Below, one piece after another: positions 8,134-14,573 of a stretch of 64,000 nucleotides of DNA. The notes beneath the pieces were generated by a model. It did no database searches and was not told the origin of the DNA. It saw nothing but the letters and a program-made list of their open reading frames with translations. This DNA comes from Candidatus Moranbacteria bacterium RIFCSPHIGHO2_01_FULL_55_24. GTDB lineage: Bacteria; Patescibacteria; Paceibacteria; Moranbacterales; UBA1568. The stretch covers positions 27,265 through 91,264 of the forward strand of contig MFRW01000009.1 of the NCBI GenBank assembly GCA_001786575.1, given 5' to 3'. The position numbers and the translations under genes were made by a program. Position 1 is the first letter of the stretch. Each line of letters begins with the position of its first letter.

Positions 8134-8159
8134 AAAAAACTACCCCTTTCGGGATAGTT
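8134..8159 (-). terminator. intrinsic terminator (minus), possibly of a small RNA
   Basis: Stem AACTACCCC (8138-8146) with GGGATAGTT (8151-8159), one mismatch, tetraloop, followed on the minus strand by TTTTTT. No protein gene ends here. Confidence 0.75.
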
Positions 8160-8209
8160 GTTTGCCTTATTGTTGGGGCTATGGGACGATGTTGGAACCT
8201 TTTTAGCTC
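8134..8209 (-). ncRNA. candidate small RNA of about 75 bases
   Basis: A minus-strand extended -10 promoter (TGCTATACT, 8224-8216) would start transcription near 8209, and a strong intrinsic terminator ends it at about 8134. The stretch between has no start codon with a ribosome site. This is promoter-plus-terminator evidence only; no known RNA family is recognised, and the -35 is poor. Confidence 0.3.
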
Positions 8210-8215
8210 AAAATC

Positions 8216-8224
8216 AGTATAGCA
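8216..8224 (-). promoter_or_regulatory. extended -10 promoter facing the candidate small RNA
   Basis: TGCTATACT on the minus strand. The -35 region is not convincing. It lies back-to-back with the plus-strand promoter at 8232-8260. Confidence 0.4.
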
Positions 8225-8231
8225 GAAAAGA

Positions 8232-8260
8232 TTGATCTGATCCGAGGACTATGGTAAATT
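8232..8260 (+). promoter_or_regulatory. promoter for the gene at 8293
   Basis: TTGATC (8232-8237), 17 bp, TAAATT (8255-8260) with TGG before the -10. Confidence 0.6.
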
Positions 8261-8292
8261 CTAGCTAATCAAAGCTAGAGGAGGAAGTTCTG

Positions 8293-8583
8293 ATGAGTTC
8301 TATTCGTATCACAGCGGTGCCACCCGGATTTGCACCTGAGTACATCAGGGAGCAATGGGTAGGTGTAACCATTCCCATGCCTTCCGCACAGGAGCTCGCA
8401 GAGTATCCAGTCTCCGATATGAGAATCGGGAGCGAAAACCTTGAAGGCTATCTGGTCTTTCGAGAAAAAGCCATTGAAGCTCTCATGGAAGCTGGCAAAA
8501 AAGAAGCTGCGCTTTTCTGGGACGGACTTCTTCTGGGAAAATACCTGCAATTTAGGAAGGATGGATGCGAAGTTGTCGACTGA
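8293..8583 (+). CDS. hypothetical protein, 96 residues
   Basis: A strong GAGGAGG site lies 8 bases before the ATG. The protein is soluble, with a beta-rich first half and a helical second half (EKAIEALMEAGKKEAALFWDG). It has its own promoter and terminator. No family recognised. Confidence 0.75.
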   Translation: MSSIRITAVPPGFAPEYIREQWVGVTIPMPSAQELAEYPVSDMRIGSENLEGYLVFREKAIEALMEAGKKEAALFWDGLLLGKYLQFRKDGCEVVD

Positions 8584-8605
8584 TGTCGGCGAGCGGTTAG
8601 TATGT

Positions 8606-8641
8606 GGCGTTGGATGATTTGATCCAACGCCTTTTAAATTT
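8606..8641 (+). terminator. intrinsic terminator after the gene at 8293
   Basis: A perfect 10-bp stem (8606-8615 with 8622-8631) and six-base loop, then a T-rich tract. Confidence 0.85.
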
Positions 8642-8647
8642 TGTCAG

Positions 8648-8719
8648 TTGGGGAGGAGGGATTCGAACCCCCGCATCATAGGACCAGAACCTATTGCCTT
8701 ACCGCTTGGCTACTCCCCA
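8648..8719 (-). tRNA. tRNA-Gln (anticodon CTG)
   Basis: A full cloverleaf is readable on the minus strand: acceptor TGGGGAG paired with CTCCCCA, D-arm, anticodon loop TTCTGGT (anticodon CTG, reads CAG), T-arm with GGTTCGAATCC and discriminator A. The 3' CCA is not encoded. A TTGAAC-17-TAGGAT promoter lies about 45 bases upstream. Confidence 0.95.
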
Positions 8720-8764
8720 ATATCTTAGAACCCAGGGAGTCTGCTCCCCAGGAATTCAGGTTCC

Positions 8765-8793
8765 ATCCTACCCTAAAACCCGGAAAAGTTCAA
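8765..8793 (-). promoter_or_regulatory. promoter for tRNA-Gln
   Basis: TTGAAC (8793-8788), 17 bp, TAGGAT (8770-8765). Both hexamers and the T-rich spacer are nearly the same as in the tRNA-Thr promoter at 11856-11884. It overlaps the terminator region of the gene at 8817. Confidence 0.65.
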
Positions 8794-8797
8794 GAGA

Positions 8798-8829
8798 AAA
8801 GAAAAGCCCAGTATTTCTAGTGGGCTTTT
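8798..8829 (-). terminator. intrinsic terminator overlapping the stop of the small gene at 8817
   Basis: Stem AAAAGCCCA (8802-8810) with TGGGCTTTT (8821-8829); the stop codon lies in the loop. A T-rich tract follows on the minus strand. Confidence 0.75.
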
Positions 8830-8981
8830 AGGAAGGGAAGGTATTTGACCAAGCCGAGTGGACCTATGAAGAGACATAGGAACACGATGAGAATCAAAGC
8901 GGCGAGAATGGCCTTTTGAACCCATAGTGCTTCTTCTTGTTCGATACGGCTTTTGGTAAAGTCGTAGTCTTGCTTCTTCAT
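8817..8981 (-). CDS. small single-pass membrane protein, 54 residues
   Basis: A very strong GGGAGGAGAG site lies just before ATG 8981. The protein has a charged N-terminus (KKQDYDFTKSRIEQEEA), one hydrophobic helix at about residues 24-43 and a short basic tail ending at TAG inside a terminator hairpin. It is the next gene after ftsX, the place where FtsEX loci often carry an envelope partner, but that link is only positional. Confidence 0.7.
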   Translation of the reverse strand: MKKQDYDFTKSRIEQEEALWVQKAILAALILIVFLCLFIGPLGLVKYLPFLKAH

Positions 8982-9031
8982 TTCTCTCCTCCCTTTCTGG
9001 ATGGAGTTTCAAAAGAACTCTGGAAACTTCT

Positions 9032-9946
9032 CTATACCTTGAGATACCTCCGGATTGCGATAGCGCTGGAAACCACTCCCAAGCCCATGCCGAGGAGGAT
9101 AAGCCCCAGCAGTATGAACCCGAAGTTCTGAAGATAGAGATTCATGAAGTTCCCCTGCGGAATAGCGCCCTGGGTCAGCGGCGAGATGTAGTAGGCGATC
9201 CCGAAGAGCAGGAAAATGGTGACTATCGCTGCCGAAAGGCCGTAGAGAATACCCTCGAAGATGAACGGCGTCCGTACGTAGAGGTTGGAGGCTCCCACGA
9301 GGCGCATGATCTCGAATTCCTGGCGGTGCGAATAGATGGTGATGCGGATAGTGTTGAAGGTGATGAGGATGGCGATGAAGATGAAGGAGAACCCGATGGC
9401 GATGCCGGACTTCCGGGTCGCCTCGTTGATACGCTCCAGACGCTCGAAGATGCGTTTGTTTTCCTCGTAGTTGATGCGGCTGATGTCGTTCTGGAACGTA
9501 GACTTCTGGAGCTGCTCTACGATGAGCGGGTAGTCCTCCGGGTTGACGGCCTTGATATTGAGCGAGGCCAGAAGCGGGTTTTCGCCGATCTCCTCTATCG
9601 CCTGGGCGATGACCGGGTTGTTCTTGGCGAGAAAGTCCTCGAGCGCCCGCTCGCGCGAGACATACTGCACCGAAGCGATCTCCTTACCGTACTTCGAGAG
9701 CTCTTTCTGGATCTCAAGGATGCGTTCTTCCGTGACGTCCGGGTTGAAGGAGACGTTGACGCTCACCTTTTCGCGCATCGTGTCTAAGATGAGGCTCGTG
9801 GTGACGCCGAGGAGGACCGAGAGGCTCACGATGAAGAGCGAGAGCGTGAGAATGCTCACCGTAGCGAAAGACAACCACCCATTGCGGCGGAAATTCTGCC
9901 ATCCTTCCTTGAATGTTCTCCAGAGTTTGAGGGTTTTGTTTGACAT
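9032..9946 (-). CDS. ftsX: cell division protein FtsX
   Basis: This 304-residue protein from ATG 9946 has the FtsX layout: cytoplasmic N-terminus, membrane helix at about 24-45, an external domain of about 120 residues, then three membrane helices in the C-terminal half. An R-L-V-G-A-S motif near 215, before the second helix, is characteristic. With FtsE it forms the ABC-type complex that controls peptidoglycan hydrolysis at the septum. It lies 7 bp after ftsE. An ATG at 9991 that overlaps ftsE is possible but adds unlike residues. Confidence 0.93.
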   Translation of the reverse strand: MSNKTLKLWRTFKEGWQNFRRNGWLSFATVSILTLSLFIVSLSVLLGVTTSLILDTMREKVSVNVSFNPDVTEERILEIQKELSKYGKEIASVQYVSRERALEDFLAKNNPVIAQAIEEIGENPLLASLNIKAVNPEDYPLIVEQLQKSTFQNDISRINYEENKRIFERLERINEATRKSGIAIGFSFIFIAILITFNTIRITIYSHRQEFEIMRLVGASNLYVRTPFIFEGILYGLSAAIVTIFLLFGIAYYISPLTQGAIPQGNFMNLYLQNFGFILLGLILLGMGLGVVSSAIAIRRYLKV

Positions 9947-9953
9947 AGGCGTT

Positions 9954-10679
9954 TTAGAGTTTGAGGGCTGTTTTGGGAGCGGGGACGACATACTTGCCGT
10001 GCATCTCGTCGCTTACGATATGGCCGTCGTCGAGCGCGATGACGCGCCGGCCGATATTGTCGACGATCCCCTTGTTGTGGGTCGCCAGGAGGATAGTCGT
10101 TCCGAAGGAATTGATCTCCAGGAGCAAGTGGATGATCTCGTCCGTTGAACGCGGGTCGAGGTTTCCGGTCGGCTCATCCGCGATGATGACCTTGGGCCGG
10201 TGGATCAGGGCGCGGGCCAATGCGACGCGCTGCTGCTCGCCTCCGGAAAGCTGTTTGGGGAATTTGTGCATCTTGTCGCCGAGGCCCACGATGTCGAGGA
10301 TTTCCGGCACCTGGGCATTGATCTCCTCGGTGCTCACCCCGTCCACTTCGAGCGCGTAGGCGACGTTTTCGAACGCGGTACGCTGCGGCAGGAGCTTGAA
10401 GTCCTGGAACACGGTCCCGATGTTACGCCGATAGTATGGCAAGTGCTTCCTGTTGATCTTCCCGACGGGACGTTCGTTGAAGTAGACTTCCCCTTCCGTA
10501 GGGATTTCCTCGGCGGAGATGAGCTTCAGGAGCGTAGATTTCCCAGCGCCGGATGGCCCTACGAGCGACACGAACTCGCCGGGCATGATGGACACGCTCA
10601 CGTTCTCGAGCACATTCGGATTGTGGGGAAAAGTCTTGGTGACGTTCTCGAAGCGGATAATAGGCTGGATGTCTGCCAT
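9954..10679 (-). CDS. ftsE: cell division ATP-binding protein FtsE
   Basis: A 241-residue ABC ATPase with Walker A GPSGAGKS at about 41-48, Q-loop in VFQDFKLL near 90, signature LSGGEQQR near 145, Walker B VIIADEP near 166 and the switch His in LATHNKG. FtsE powers FtsX. The order prfB-ftsE-ftsX is the arrangement known from many bacteria, and the three genes lie within 22 bp of each other. The start context is CCT-ATG without a Shine-Dalgarno site. Confidence 0.95.
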   Translation of the reverse strand: MADIQPIIRFENVTKTFPHNPNVLENVSVSIMPGEFVSLVGPSGAGKSTLLKLISAEEIPTEGEVYFNERPVGKINRKHLPYYRRNIGTVFQDFKLLPQRTAFENVAYALEVDGVSTEEINAQVPEILDIVGLGDKMHKFPKQLSGGEQQRVALARALIHRPKVIIADEPTGNLDPRSTDEIIHLLLEINSFGTTILLATHNKGIVDNIGRRVIALDDGHIVSDEMHGKYVVPAPKTALKL

Positions 10680-10700
10680 AGGTTCTTCTGAAATGTTGTT

Positions 10701-11793
10701 TTAATTTTTTGAAAAATAGCGGAGCTCGCTTTCTATGAACGGCTGGAGGTCGCCGTCGAGCACTTTCTGGGCATCGCTGGTCTCGGTACCGGTCCGATGA
10801 TCTTTGACGAGGGTATACGGATGCAGCACGTATGAGCGGATCTGATTCCCCCATTCGGCGCTCTTGTACTCGCCTCGGAGCTTCTGCTTCTCGCGTTCCT
10901 GCTCCTCGATGCGCTCCTGGAGCACCTTCGAGCGCAGCATCTTCATGGCTTCTTCGCGGTTCTGGAGCTGGGAGCGCTCGCTCTGCGAGGCTGCCACCAA
11001 TCCCGTAGGGATATGCGTGATGCGGACGGCGCTCTCGGTCTTGTTCACATGCTGGCCGCCTGCCCCGCTGGCGCGGTAGGTGTCGATCCGCAGATCTTCC
11101 GGGCGGATCTCGATCGCCGTATCGTCATCGACGACCGGCATGATTTCGACCGAAGCGAAAGATGTCTGGCGCAGGTTATTGGCATTGAAGGGCGAGAGGC
11201 GTACCAGCCGATGGATGCCCGCTTCGCCTCGGAGATATCCGTAGGCATAGGCGCCATCGATCTCGATCGTCGCACTCTTGATTCCGGCTTCGCCGCCGCG
11301 CGCTTCATCCAGGACCTTCGTCGCGAATCCTTGGCGTTCTGCGTAGCGCAGATACATGCGCAGGAGTATCTCGGCCCAATCCTGGGCGTCCACTCCGCCG
11401 GCGCCGCTCCGAATAGTCAGGAGGACGCTCCGCATGTCGTGCTCGCCGCCGAGGAGCGTTTTCCACTCCCATGCATCGAGCTTTTCTTGGAGCGCGGCTA
11501 CTTCCTTTTCCGCAGCTGCCTGGTCTTCCTCGGTGAAGCCTTCCATCGCTAGGAGAGAGGAAAGGTCGTCGAGAGATGTCCGCAGCGTTTCGAAATCAGC
11601 CTTTTCGCTCCGAAGGGTCTCGAGCTCCTGCATGATCCTCCCGGCCTTCTGGGGATCATCCCAGAATTTGGGGTCATGACTCAAAAGCTCGAGCTCCTGA
11701 ATGCGCTTTTCCTTGCGCGTCCAGTCAAAGATAGTCCTGCAACTGCAGGAGTTTTTGTTGAAGAACTTGGATGTGCTCTTTGATGCTCTCCAT
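10701..11793 (-). CDS. prfB: peptide chain release factor 2, made by +1 programmed frameshift
   Basis: RF2 is encoded in two frames. The start ATG is at 11793-11791; after 22 codons the frame meets CTT-TGA-C (11730-11724). Slipping +1 on CTT and reading GAC continues in the frame that ends at 10701, giving about 363 residues, the normal RF2 length. A GCAGGA tract three bases before CTT resembles the internal Shine-Dalgarno site that stimulates the shift in other bacteria. The downstream frame shows RF2 hallmarks: the SPF tripeptide motif and the GGQ loop (GAGGQHVNKTESAVR). RF2 ends translation at UGA and UAA, so low RF2 favours the frameshift and restores its level. Confidence 0.93.
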
Positions 11794-11800
11794 AGGAAAA

Positions 11801-11809
11801 AGTATACCA
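11801..11809 (-). promoter_or_regulatory. extended -10 promoter of prfB, near-leaderless
   Basis: TGGTATACT ends only seven bases before the prfB ATG, so the transcript would start at or next to the start codon. The -35 is weak. Confidence 0.65.
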
Positions 11810-11855
11810 TATTTCCGAAGCGCAAAAAAGAAATGCCGCGCTCTGTCGGCGAGGG

Positions 11856-11884
11856 TTGAACTTTTTCCCATTTTGCGCTAGGAT
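11856..11884 (+). promoter_or_regulatory. promoter for tRNA-Thr
   Basis: TTGAAC (11856-11861), 17 bp, TAGGAT (11879-11884), about 100 bases upstream of tRNA-Thr. It has the same hexamers as the tRNA-Gln promoter. Confidence 0.6.
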
Positions 11885-11936
11885 AAGAAACGTTTTCCCG
11901 TGCCACCTTAGCTCGCAGCGGGTAGAGCGATGCCTT

Positions 11937-11951
11937 TCCGCCAGAGGCGGA
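11937..11951. repeat. perfect short palindrome in the tRNA-Thr leader
   Basis: TCCGCC-AGA-GGCGGA forms a 6-bp perfect hairpin. Just before it, GCTC-n10-GAGC (11910-11927) resembles a tRNA D-arm, but no T-arm or acceptor stem follows. It may be a processing hairpin or the remains of a tRNA. Confidence 0.5.
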
Positions 11952-11988
11952 TATACTGCACGCAGAGGTATTTTTCAACTTTCAATAA

Positions 11989-12061
11989 GCCAAGATAGCT
12001 CAGTCGGCAGAGCGGCGCATTCGTAACGCGCAGGTCCCGGGTTCGATCCCCGGTCTTGGCT
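11989..12061 (+). tRNA. tRNA-Thr (anticodon CGT)
   Basis: A cloverleaf reads directly: acceptor GCCAAGA with TCTTGGC, D-arm GCTC...GAGC, anticodon loop TTCGTAA (anticodon CGT, reads ACG), T-arm CCGGGTTCGATCCCCGG. The last pair of the anticodon stem is an A-C mismatch. CCA is not fully encoded. A bidirectional terminator follows within 10 bases. Confidence 0.95.
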
Positions 12062-12065
12062 CATA

Positions 12066-12097
12066 GAAAAAACAGCCCTTTCGGGGCTGTTTTCTTT
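12066..12097. terminator. bidirectional terminator between tRNA-Thr and the DsbA-like gene
   Basis: Stem AAACAGCCC (12070-12078) with GGGCTGTTT (12084-12092), with A-run left and T-run right, so it serves both convergent units. Confidence 0.85.
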
Positions 12098-12111
12098 TGG
12101 AGAGAAATCTG

Positions 12112-13146
12112 TTACTCCCCTTGCGGAAGCGCCTTGGCAATTCTTTCCTCCAGCGTAGCCGCGTCCACGGCTCCGTTCAAGAGCGTGTCCCCGACGAAGG
12201 TGCTCGGAGTGCCGGAGATGCCGTAGTTCTCGGCAGAGAGGGCGTCTGCGCGGAGCTTGTCCTGCTGTTTCTCCTCGCCGAGGCAGGCTTCGAAGCGTCG
12301 GCCATCGAGGCGGAGCTGCCAAGCGGCATTCGTGAACCAGCGTTGCCCCGACTGATTCCCCCACTCGTTCTGGCGGGCGAAGAGCTGATTGGCATATTCC
12401 GGAAACTTCCCTTGTTCCGCTGCGCACTGGGCGGCTACGGCGGCGTTCTCGGCCTGGGCGTGGAACGAGAGCGGCAGGTGCCGATAGACGAACGCTACGT
12501 CCTTGCCGTGCTTCTTCCGGGCGTCCTCGAGCGTCTTGTGGAATTGCTTGCAGTACTCGCACTGGAAATCCGTGTAAACGAACACTTTGAGCGGCGCGTT
12601 CTGGTCGCCCAAGACGATGTCGCCAGGCTCGATGCTCGGTGCTTCGAGGTACTTGCCGGCCGGCAGTCCCAGCGGAGCCATATTGAAGGCGTAGCGGTTG
12701 TCCTGCTCCTGGAAGAGGCTTTGGGCCTGGGCGTAGAAATCCGTCTTGGTGACGCCGTCGGAAAAGATGAAGGCCGGGAGCGAGGTGATGTGGAAGCGCT
12801 TGATGAGCGCCTGGCCGAGTTCGCTTTCCGCTTCTACCGGTGAGGCTTCGAGGGTCGGTATGACGCGGCGCAGCCAGACGAGCGCTTCTTTGGGGCTGCA
12901 GGCTTCGCAGTCGGCTTCGGTGACGATCTGGAGGGAAACCTTGGGGTCTTTGAAGGCTACCCAGGTCTTGCCCGGTGTTTCGAGGACATCGTAGTCGCGT
13001 ACGACGTGCCGCGAGAAGCCCTGGCCCGTCGCCAGCTGGACGAAGTCTACGAAGAGGCTACCGGCAAAGAGTCCGAAGAGCAGGATGACGATGGCGGAAA
13101 GGTTCTGGATGCGCTGTTCTGGGGTGAGAGGAGTTTTCGGTTCCAT
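12112..13146 (-). CDS. membrane-anchored DsbA-like oxidoreductase with two thioredoxin-type domains
   Basis: A 344-residue protein from ATG 13146. A membrane segment at about 16-36 anchors it. Residues about 60-150 form a thioredoxin-like domain with Cys80-x-x-Cys83 (CEAC) and a TSLPAF cis-proline motif. Residues about 165-340 form a DsbA-type domain with Cys196-x-x-Cys199 (CEYC) and a SGTPSTF cis-proline motif. It probably makes or isomerises disulfides in exported proteins. Two CxxC domains in one chain could relay electrons; no VKOR or DsbB partner gene is in the window. A GTG start 30 bases earlier would overlap the upstream gene. Confidence 0.88.
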   Translation of the reverse strand: MEPKTPLTPEQRIQNLSAIVILLFGLFAGSLFVDFVQLATGQGFSRHVVRDYDVLETPGKTWVAFKDPKVSLQIVTEADCEACSPKEALVWLRRVIPTLEASPVEAESELGQALIKRFHITSLPAFIFSDGVTKTDFYAQAQSLFQEQDNRYAFNMAPLGLPAGKYLEAPSIEPGDIVLGDQNAPLKVFVYTDFQCEYCKQFHKTLEDARKKHGKDVAFVYRHLPLSFHAQAENAAVAAQCAAEQGKFPEYANQLFARQNEWGNQSGQRWFTNAAWQLRLDGRRFEACLGEEKQQDKLRADALSAENYGISGTPSTFVGDTLLNGAVDAATLEERIAKALPQGE

Positions 13147-13160
13147 AATGGTGGTATCAA

Positions 13161-13517
13161 TTATTCTTTTTCGCACATGGGGCCGGCCGGTGCCGCATCG
13201 CTCGGAGCGACGGATCCGTCGAGAGCGAGCTCTTCCTGGAGCGCGTTTATATCATAGCGCTCGGCTGTACCCGCGACCGTGTAGTCGCTGTAGCCGATAG
13301 TGAAGCTCTTCTCTGCGAAAAGCTTGATGCCGGTGCCGACGATGAGACCGCAGGCGAAGAGGATGAGGAGTTCCCGGGCCGTGAAGTCTCTCCGGATCCG
13401 GAGGGAGAGCGCGTGGGAGGATTTCTCCTTTGCTTCCCGAAGGAGCGCTTCAAGTCGGGAGAGCGCTTTCTGGAGGGCTTGGCGGATCTTGGCAATCGTG
13501 TCCTGGATATGCTCCAT
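13161..13517 (-). CDS. small membrane protein with N-terminal coiled coil
   Basis: 118 residues: a helical, heptad-like N-terminus (about 1-45), one membrane helix at about 48-66, and an external tail ending in Cys near the C-terminus (PMCEKE). It lies 14 bp upstream of the DsbA-like gene and shares its promoter, so the tail Cys may be a client or partner of that enzyme (inference). No family recognised. Confidence 0.7.
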   Translation of the reverse strand: MEHIQDTIAKIRQALQKALSRLEALLREAKEKSSHALSLRIRRDFTARELLILFACGLIVGTGIKLFAEKSFTIGYSDYTVAGTAERYDINALQEELALDGSVAPSDAAPAGPMCEKE

Positions 13518-13541
13518 AGAGGGCTTTTAAATATTCCCCTC

Positions 13542-13570
13542 AAAGTAGCACAGGAGCCGCCGGTCTGCAA
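13542..13570 (-). promoter_or_regulatory. promoter for the two-gene disulfide unit
   Basis: TTGCAG (13570-13565), 17 bp, TACTTT (13547-13542) with TGC before the -10. Confidence 0.5.
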
Positions 13571-13598
13571 CCGCTCCCCTAAGAGGAAGATCGGGCAA

Positions 13599-13632
13599 AG
13601 AAAAACGCAGTCTCATGTTCATGAAACTGCGT
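13599..13632 (-). terminator. intrinsic terminator after the exported protein gene at 13637
   Basis: A long stem with one mismatch between 13605-13617 and 13620-13632, followed on the minus strand by TTTTTCTTT. Confidence 0.8.
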
Positions 13633-13636
13633 AGAG

Positions 13637-14389
13637 TTACTTCTTGGCGAAAGCTCCGGGAGCCCGGAGGGTGGCGAATTCCCCGTCCGTATCGCCGTAC
13701 CATTCGGAGATCCAGGCTTCGCAATTGTTGCTTGCCTGGCACTTCTCGTCATAGCCGTTGTACGGGACTTCCAGGTCCCGCCAGTAGTCGAGTCCCAGCT
13801 GGAGCCGGGCGGCGCCAGCGATGCGCGCTTCCACCTCGACGATGTGGCGCGTTCCCGGAGTCGTTTCGGCTCTGGGCGCGGTCCAGCCATGGTAGACATT
13901 CTGCGATGCCTCTTCCAGGCTGATGCGGAGCGCATGGTCCTTCAGGCTTTCCAGCTTGGAGGCATGATCGCCTTCGCCTGGACCGAACCATTCCGGCAGA
14001 CGTTTGAAGAGCCCGCCTTCGAATCCCTTGCGGTCATTTCCGAAAGAGACTTCGCGCACGGTCTTCTCTTCGCCTGTCTCGATATTCTGTTCGATCACTT
14101 TGATGGAACGGATCTCGATCTCGGCTTTGGAGCCTTCGACGGCGCAAGGCAGGACGGTGGCGGCATTGATCCAGCCGACGACCGCCGAGTAGTCACCCGG
14201 CGTATTCTTCTCGCGGATGGTCTCGTCTTTCCAGATCGCTCCTTGCGGAACGCGGAAGGTATTGACCGACAGGTTCGGGGCCACTTCGCAGATGGTCTGT
14301 TTGACCGGGTCGGCCAAAGCTTGGCCATAGGTACTGGCGTAGGCTACCGTCAGGCCGAGCATAGCGATGGAACGCAAAACGATTCCCAT
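13637..14389 (-). CDS. exported protein of unknown function
   Basis: From ATG 14389 (strong GGAGGAGA site, CCT-ATG context) the protein has 250 residues. Residues 1-25 are a signal peptide with likely cleavage after QALA. The mature part is mostly beta and has four Cys, two of them in the segment KCQASNNCEAW near the C-terminus, suitable for a disulfide. It has a near-perfect promoter and its own terminator, so it may be strongly expressed. No family recognised. Confidence 0.78.
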   Translation of the reverse strand: MGIVLRSIAMLGLTVAYASTYGQALADPVKQTICEVAPNLSVNTFRVPQGAIWKDETIREKNTPGDYSAVVGWINAATVLPCAVEGSKAEIEIRSIKVIEQNIETGEEKTVREVSFGNDRKGFEGGLFKRLPEWFGPGEGDHASKLESLKDHALRISLEEASQNVYHGWTAPRAETTPGTRHIVEVEARIAGAARLQLGLDYWRDLEVPYNGYDEKCQASNNCEAWISEWYGDTDGEFATLRAPGAFAKK

Positions 14390-14479
14390 AGGTCTCCTCC
14401 ATGAGCTCCTTGTCTCAAGGAACATAAGCGGTTTACAAAAAGTCGATCCCACGCGAAACAAGCACGAAATCAACAATAT

Positions 14480-14508
14480 ATTATAGCAAAATTCGCTATT
14501 TATGTCAA
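14480..14508 (-). promoter_or_regulatory. consensus sigma-70 promoter of the exported protein gene
   Basis: Perfect TTGACA (14508-14503), 17 bp, perfect TATAAT (14485-14480) with TGC before it. The leader of about 85 bases carries a TCCTTG/CAAGGA hairpin (14407-14421) directly before the ribosome site. Confidence 0.9.
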
Positions 14509-14524
14509 TGATACTAGTCTGTTA

Positions 14525-14561
14525 AGAAAAAAGAAAGCCACGACTTCGGAGAAGCCGTGGC
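14525..14561 (-). terminator. intrinsic terminator after the gene at 14574
   Basis: Stem GCCACGaCTTC (14537-14547) with GAAGcCGTGGC (14551-14561), followed on the minus strand by a T-rich tract. Confidence 0.85.
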
Positions 14562-14573
14562 GAAACAAGGAAG

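Noticed and set aside
11975..12562. Minus-strand frame running through tRNA-Thr
   Set aside because: Translation of the tRNA complement gives the familiar tRNA-read-through peptide; the true gene at 12112 is in another frame.
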